The notes under the pieces are model-generated. The model had not been told where the DNA came from, did not search any database, and saw nothing but the letters and a program-made list of their open reading frames with translations. A stretch of DNA of 9,947 nt from Rhodosalinus sp041685465. Lineage in GTDB: Bacteria > Pseudomonadota > Alphaproteobacteria > Rhodobacterales > Rhodobacteraceae. The translations under genes were made by a program, and so were the position numbers. The stretch covers positions 1-9,947 of the forward strand of contig NZ_JAWLFS010000107.1 of assembly GCF_041685465.1 (NCBI RefSeq), written 5' to 3'. Of the stretch, positions 5,977 to 9,947 are shown piece after piece (positions within the stretch are counted from its first letter, which is position 1; every line of letters starts with the position of its first letter).

Positions 5977-6053
5977 ACCGCGCGACGCCCGGACCCGGCG
6001 CGGTGACCACGCGGCGGGCTTGCAGGTGCGCACGGGGGAGGTAGTCTGCCGCC

Positions 6054-6536
6054 ATGACCGCACGCGCCGGCGTCACGCTCCACCTGCCCTCGCCCGGGGC
6101 GACCGACGCCCTCGCCCGGCGCCTCGCGCGGCGCCTGCGGCCGGGCGATACGCTGCTCCTGCGCGGGCCGGTCGGGGCGGGGAAGTCGCATTTCGCCCGC
6201 GCGCTCATCACCGCGCTTCTGGACGTGCCGGAGGACATCCCCTCGCCCACCTATACCCTCGTTCAGACCTACGCGGGGCGGAGCGGGCCGATCTGGCACG
6301 CCGACCTCTACCGGCTGGGCGATCCCGGCGAACTCGCCGAGCTGGGTCTGGAGGAGGCCTTCGGCTCCGCCATCTGCCTCGTCGAATGGCCCGAGCGGAT
6401 GGGCGAAATGGCGCCGGGCGGCGCGCTCACGGTCGAGCTCGCGCCGGTGGCGGACGGGGCAGCGCGACGCGCGACGCTCACCTGGTCGGACGGCGACTGG
6501 GCCACGCGGCTCGAGGACCTGCGCGATGACGCGTGA
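6054..6536 (+). CDS. tsaE: tRNA threonylcarbamoyladenosine biosynthesis ATPase TsaE
   Basis: TsaE is the small ATPase that works with TsaB and TsaD to put the threonylcarbamoyl group on A37 of ANN-decoding tRNAs (t6A). The 160-residue protein has all family landmarks. Walker A GPVGAGKSH contains Lys44-Ser45, with Ser instead of the common Thr. SPTYTLVQTY begins at Ser64. HADLYRL (82-88) carries the Asp and Tyr of the family motif, ELGLEE follows at 96-101, and the VEWPER motif is at 110-115. Length fits the family. ATG 6054 is the only good start; GGGGGAG lies upstream, but farther than usual (about 13 nt). It heads a run of four overlapping genes, and its last 11 bp overlap the start of amgK. 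Fusion of tsaE with a phosphotransferase domain occurs in some alphaproteobacteria as I recall; here the two are separate frames. Confidence 0.95.
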   Translation: MTARAGVTLHLPSPGATDALARRLARRLRPGDTLLLRGPVGAGKSHFARALITALLDVPEDIPSPTYTLVQTYAGRSGPIWHADLYRLGDPGELAELGLEEAFGSAICLVEWPERMGEMAPGGALTVELAPVADGAARRATLTWSDGDWATRLEDLRDDA

Positions 6537-7488
6537 GGCGGCGCACCGGGCATTCCTCTCCGTTGCCGGCTGGGCCGAGGCAGACACCGCGCCGCTCGCC
6601 GGCGACGCCTCGGCACGGCGCTACCTGCGGCTCACGCGGCACGACGGGGCGCGCGCCGTGCTGATGGACGCCGACCCGGCCACCGGAGAGGACGTGCGTC
6701 CCTTCCGCCGCGTGGCGGAATTCCTGCGCGGCGCGGGGCTGAGCGCGCCGGAGGTGCTGGCCGCGGACGACATCGCGGGCTTCCTGCTGCTGGAAGATCT
6801 CGGCGATGCGCTGGTGGCGCGCGCGGCCGAGGAACGGCCCGCGACGGAGCCTGCGCTCTACGCCGCGGCGGGCGAGACGCTCGCGGCGCTGCAGCGCCAC
6901 GCGCCCCCCGCCGACTGGCCCCGCGCGACGCCCGGGAGCCTCGCAAAAGCCGTCGCGCCGCTCTTCACGCACTACGCGCCCGATCTCGGCGGGGTGCGCC
7001 AGACCGCGACCGAGGCGGCGCTGCGCGAGGCTCTCGAGGCACTGCCGAGGGAGGCGCCGGCCCCCGTCCTGCGCGACTTCCACGCCGAAAACCTCGTCTG
7101 GCTGCCGGAGCGGGCGGGCCCCGCGCGCCTCGGCCTGCTGGATTTTCAGGACGCGGTCGCCGGGCACCCGGCCTACGATCTCGCCTCGCTCACCCGCGAC
7201 GCGCGCCGCGACGTGTCGCCCGAGGCCGCGGAGGCCGCGCTCGCCGCCTGGCTCGCCGCCACCGGGCGCGCGCGGGCGGAGACGGCGGCGGCGATGGCAC
7301 TGCTTGCCGTGCAGCGCAACCTGCGCATCCTCGGCATCTTCGCGCGGCTCGCCGAGGCGGGCAAACCGCGGTATCTCGCCCTCATGCCGCGCGTCTGGCG
7401 CCAGCTTCAGGCCGATCTCGCCCACCCGGCGGCGGCGGACGTGGCCCGCGCGCTCGCAGACCTTCCAGCCCCGCGGGACGCCGCGTGA
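6526..7488 (+). CDS. amgK: AmgK-like N-acetylmuramate/N-acetylglucosamine anomeric kinase (aminoglycoside phosphotransferase fold)
   Basis: A 320-residue kinase of the aminoglycoside phosphotransferase superfamily. AmgK phosphorylates the anomeric carbon of MurNAc (and GlcNAc), the first step of a cytosolic peptidoglycan recycling route that bypasses de novo MurNAc synthesis. Visible motifs are the N-terminal LAGDASARRYLRL (24-36), LLLEDLGD for the hinge, the catalytic loop LRDFHAENLVW with Asp184 and Asn189, and the metal-binding LGLLDFQDA with Asp206. It continues with GHPAYDLASLTRD, typical of the AmgK group. The usual HRD of the loop reads LRD here. Start ATG 6526 lies inside the end of tsaE. 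Its stop overlaps the GTG of the nucleotidyltransferase gene, the expected next enzyme. That pairing is the main reason for choosing AmgK over a generic phosphotransferase. Confidence 0.85.
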   Translation: MTREAAHRAFLSVAGWAEADTAPLAGDASARRYLRLTRHDGARAVLMDADPATGEDVRPFRRVAEFLRGAGLSAPEVLAADDIAGFLLLEDLGDALVARAAEERPATEPALYAAAGETLAALQRHAPPADWPRATPGSLAKAVAPLFTHYAPDLGGVRQTATEAALREALEALPREAPAPVLRDFHAENLVWLPERAGPARLGLLDFQDAVAGHPAYDLASLTRDARRDVSPEAAEAALAAWLAATGRARAETAAAMALLAVQRNLRILGIFARLAEAGKPRYLALMPRVWRQLQADLAHPAAADVARALADLPAPRDAA

Positions 7489-8177
7489 GCGGGGCGGTGA
7501 TGCTCTTCGCCGCGGGCTTCGGCACGCGGATGGGCGCGCTGACGGCGGAGCGGCCGAAGCCCCTGATCGAGGTGGCGGGCCGGCCGCTCCTCGATCACGC
7601 GCTGGAGATCGCGCGGGGCGTCGCCCCGGCGCGGATCGTGGCGAACGCGCACTACCGCGCCGAGCAGATCGCCGCGCATCTGGCCGGCACGGAGGTGCGC
7701 CTCTCGCACGAGGAGGGCGCGATCCTCGACACCGGCGGCGGTCTGCGCGCGGCGCTGCCGCTGCTCGACGCGGACCCGGTCTTCACGCTCAACACCGACG
7801 CGATGTGGCAGGGGCCGAACCCCCTGGGGCTGCTGGCGGAGGCCTGGGATCCGGCGCGGATGGAGGCGCTTCTGCTCTGCGTGCCGCCCGCGCGGGCGCG
7901 GAGCCACGCGGGCGCGGGCGATTTCGCCATCGCCCCCGACGGGCGGGCGGCGCGCGGGCCGGGCGCCGTCTTCACCGGTGCGCAGATCACCGCGGCCGGG
8001 CCGGTCGCATCGGTGCCCGAGCGCGCCTTTTCGCTCAACCGCGTCTGGGACGGGATGATCGCGCGGGGCACGCTTCACGCGATCCTTTATCCCGGCGAGT
8101 GGTGCGACGTGGGCCGGCCCGAGGGGATCGCGGCGGCCGAGGCGATGCTGGCGGAGGGCGGCGATGTTCGGACCTGA
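7485..8177 (+). CDS. murU: MurU-like N-acetylmuramate-1-phosphate uridylyltransferase
   Basis: A 230-residue sugar-1-phosphate nucleotidyltransferase. It has the signature LFAAGFGTRMGALTAERPKPLI (nucleotide-binding loop at 11-16, Lys25) and the metal-binding Asp105 in FTLNTDAMW. A second likely metal-ligand Asp208 lies in WCDVGRPEG. In the recycling pathway MurU converts MurNAc-1-phosphate and UTP to UDP-MurNAc, feeding cell-wall precursor synthesis. Length agrees with Pseudomonas MurU (about 223). The start is GTG 7485, whose GTGA overlaps the amgK stop and suggests translational coupling. ATG 7500, five codons later, is an alternative with GGGGCGG just ahead. The immediate amgK neighbour supports this function over glucose- or mannose-1-phosphate transferases of the same fold. 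Confidence 0.87.
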   Translation: MSGAVMLFAAGFGTRMGALTAERPKPLIEVAGRPLLDHALEIARGVAPARIVANAHYRAEQIAAHLAGTEVRLSHEEGAILDTGGGLRAALPLLDADPVFTLNTDAMWQGPNPLGLLAEAWDPARMEALLLCVPPARARSHAGAGDFAIAPDGRAARGPGAVFTGAQITAAGPVASVPERAFSLNRVWDGMIARGTLHAILYPGEWCDVGRPEGIAAAEAMLAEGGDVRT

Positions 8178-9947
8178 GGAGGGCGCGCCCCGGCTCTTCG
8201 GCCTGCCGCCGGGCGCGGATTTCCCGGCGGCGCTGGTCGATGGGCTGCGCGCGCGCCTCGCGGGCGCCCCGCCCGAGGCGATGGCGCGGGTCGAGGTCAT
8301 CGTGAACACCGAGCGCATGGCGCGGCGGCTGCGCGCGATCTTCGACGCCGGGCCGCCGACGCTCCTGCCGCGCATCCGCCTCGTCACCGACCTGTCGGAG
8401 GCGGCTGACCTCGCCGATCTGCCACCCGCGGTGCCGCCGCTCCGCCGCCGGCTGGACCTGTCGCAACTCGTCGCGCAGCTGATCGAGACGCGGCCCGACC
8501 TCGCGCCCGAGGCGGCGCTCTTCGACCTGACCGACAGCCTCGCCGCGCTGATGGACGAGATGGGGGTCGAGGGGGTGGACCCGGAGACGGTGCTCTCCCT
8601 CGACGTCTCGGACCAGTCGGGGCACTGGCAGCGCGCGCTCGCCTTCCTCTCGATCGCGCGCGACTACCTCGCCGCGCTCGACGCCCCGCCGGACCCCGGC
8701 GCGCGGCTGCGCGCGGCGATCGAGCGGCGCATCGCCGCCTGGGCGGCCGCACCGCCCGCGCACCCGGTGATCGTCGCCGGCTCCACCGGCTCGCGCGGGG
8801 CGGTGGCGCGGCTGATGGAGGCGGTGGCGCGGCTGCCGCAGGGGGCGGTGGTGCTGCCCGGCTTCGATTTCCACCTGCCGGAGGCCGTCTGGGACGGCAT
8901 GGGCGACGCGCTGAGCGCGGAGGACCACCCGCAATACCGTTTCCGTCGGCTGATGCAGACCTTGGGCGTGCGGCCCGGCGAGGTGCGGCTCTGGCAGGAC
9001 GAGGGGCTCTCCGATGCGGCGCGCAACGGCCTGATCTCCCTCGCGCTCCGGCCGGCGCCGGTGACGGACCAGTGGCTGGCCGAGGGGCCGACGCTGGGCG
9101 ATCTGGGGCCGGCCTGCGCGGGGCTCAGCCTCGTCGAGGCGCCGAGCCAGCGGGAGGAGGCGCTCGCCATCGCGCTGCGCCTCCGCGAGGCGGCCGAGAC
9201 CGGGCAGAGCGCCGCGCTCATCACCCCCGACCGCGGGCTGACGCGGCAGGTGGAGGCGCGCCTCGCCGGGTGGGAGATCGTGCCCGACGACAGCGCGGGA
9301 CGGCCCCTGCACCTGTCCGCGCCGGGGCGCTTCCTGCGGATGGTCGCGGGGCTCAGGGCGCGCGCGCCCGGCGCGGGCGAGGTCATGGCGCTCGTCCGTC
9401 ACCCGCTGACGCACTCCGGCGCGGAGCGGAACCGCCACCTGCGCTTCGCGCGCGAGCTGGAGCTCTGGCTGCGCAAGCAGGCGGTGCCGGAACCCGGCGC
9501 AGCGGACCTCGCCCGCTGGGCGGCGGGGATGGCCGACCCGGCCGCCGCGGACTGGGCGGTGTGGCTCGGCACCTGTCTCGACGCTGCGCCGGAGACCCTG
9601 CCGCTCGCCGAGCACGCGGCGGCGCTGCGCGCGCGGGCCGAGCGCCTGGCCGCCGGGCCGAAGGCGGAGGGGTCCGGCGGCCTCTGGGAGCGGGAGGCGG
9701 GGCGCAAGGCCGCCACGCTTTACGCCGGGCTCGAGCGGGAGGCCGGCGCCGGCGGCGCGATGGACGCCGCGACCTTCGCCGATCTGCTGGCCGCGCTCCT
9801 GCAGGGCGAGGCGGTGCACGACATCGAGGCGCCGCACCCCGGCATCCGCATCTGGGGCACGCTGGAGGCGCGGGTGCAGGGCGCCGATCTCCTGATCCTC
9901 GGGGGCCTGAACGAGGGTAGCTGGCCCGAGGCGCCCGCGCCCGACCC
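8164..9947 (+). CDS. addB: Double-strand break repair protein AddB, alphaproteobacterial type (3' end outside window)
   Basis: The frame is open from ATG 8164 to the window end, giving about 594 residues of a family that usually has near 1,000. AddB pairs with AddA to form a helicase-nuclease that processes DNA double-strand ends for recombination. Sequence landmarks are the N-terminal LFGLPPGADFPAALVDGL, VNTERMARRLR, VIVAGSTGSRGA (202-213), VVLPGFDFHLPEAVW, EDHPQYRFRRLM (from 253) and GGLNEGSWPEAPAPDP at the end. No GKS/GKT Walker A is visible near the N-terminus, as is usual for this AddB subtype, in which AddA supplies the motor. The C-terminal nuclease domain with its iron-sulfur cysteines would lie beyond the window. 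GGAGGG (8153-8158) sits 5 nt before the ATG, which is inside the last 14 bp of murU. addA is expected next. Confidence 0.95.
   Translation, partial: MFGPEEGAPRLFGLPPGADFPAALVDGLRARLAGAPPEAMARVEVIVNTERMARRLRAIFDAGPPTLLPRIRLVTDLSEAADLADLPPAVPPLRRRLDLSQLVAQLIETRPDLAPEAALFDLTDSLAALMDEMGVEGVDPETVLSLDVSDQSGHWQRALAFLSIARDYLAALDAPPDPGARLRAAIERRIAAWAAAPPAHPVIVAGSTGSRGAVARLMEAVARLPQGAVVLPGFDFHLPEAVWDGMGDALSAEDHPQYRFRRLMQTLGVRPGEVRLWQDEGLSDAARNGLISLALRPAPVTDQWLAEGPTLGDLGPACAGLSLVEAPSQREEALAIALRLREAAETGQSAALITPDRGLTRQVEARLAGWEIVPDDSAGRPLHLSAPGRFLRMVAGLRARAPGAGEVMALVRHPLTHSGAERNRHLRFARELELWLRKQAVPEPGAADLARWAAGMADPAAADWAVWLGTCLDAAPETLPLAEHAAALRARAERLAAGPKAEGSGGLWEREAGRKAATLYAGLEREAGAGGAMDAATFADLLAALLQGEAVHDIEAPHPGIRIWGTLEARVQGADLLILGGLNEGSWPEAPAPD

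Larger units (their letters stand above)
5760..6053. other. Intergenic spacer containing the assembly gap, rich in inverted repeats
   Basis: Between the PAS gene and tsaE only 194 bases are known, interrupted by the N run. The part after the gap (5889-6053) is very GC-rich and full of arms built on CCGGGCG/CGCCCGG. It holds no convincing open frame, RNA gene or promoter. A GGGGGAG stretch near 6034-6040 is the likely but distant ribosome site for tsaE. The promoter of the tsaE cluster may lie here or inside the gap. Confidence 0.6.

Noticed and set aside
4185..6587. Very long minus-strand open frame (about 800 codons) opposite the PAS gene, gap and tsaE
   Set aside because: It runs through the N gap, has arginine/glycine-rich low-complexity composition, and lies antisense to genes with clear domain motifs. 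Long antisense frames are expected at this GC content.
8035..9837. Minus-strand open frame of about 600 codons opposite addB
   Set aside because: It is antisense to the recognisable AddB sequence and has typical GC-shadow composition.

Overview
The window is GC-rich, gene-dense chromosomal DNA from an alphaproteobacterium, most likely a member of the Rhodobacterales (Rhodobacteraceae/Roseobacteraceae). The strongest evidence is the divergent regB / senC-regA locus, whose proteins keep the lengths and key residue spacing of the Rhodobacter redox regulators. The alphaproteobacterial-type AddB and the amgK-murU pair agree with this. A 100-N scaffold gap at 5789-5888 shows the source is a draft assembly.

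Left part (1-1410, + strand): the 3' end of an RTX-type, calcium-binding secreted protein with seven nonapeptide repeats and a C-terminal tail, then an HD-domain nucleotide phosphohydrolase of the YfbR type, then an 80-residue three-helix membrane protein of unknown role.

Centre (1434-4174): the global redox two-component system. senC and regA run leftward and regB runs rightward from an 88-bp shared control region. RegB senses quinone/redox state, RegA is its Fis-type response regulator, and SenC is a membrane-anchored Sco1-like copper protein linked to cytochrome oxidase assembly. No hvrA lies downstream of regA; the neighbouring small membrane protein gene converges on it instead.

Right of regB (4175-5759): a membrane-anchored protein made only of PAS-like domains, preceded by an exact CtrA-type box (TTAAC-N6-TTAAC). 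Its place beside regB and its lack of a kinase domain make it a candidate for the DivL-like PAS protein of the Rhodobacterales CtrA phosphorelay. That identification is inference. A palindrome-rich spacer with the assembly gap follows.

Right part (6054-9947, + strand): a tightly packed, overlapping gene run: tsaE (tRNA t6A synthesis), amgK and murU (recycling of cell-wall MurNAc to UDP-MurNAc) and the first ~594 codons of addB (double-strand-break repair). Overlaps of 11, 4 and 14 bp suggest one translationally coupled transcript. Most of the window is conserved core genome. I see no mobile element, CRISPR array, tRNA or rRNA, and no clear new defence system. The least described element is the CtrA box with its PAS-only gene.
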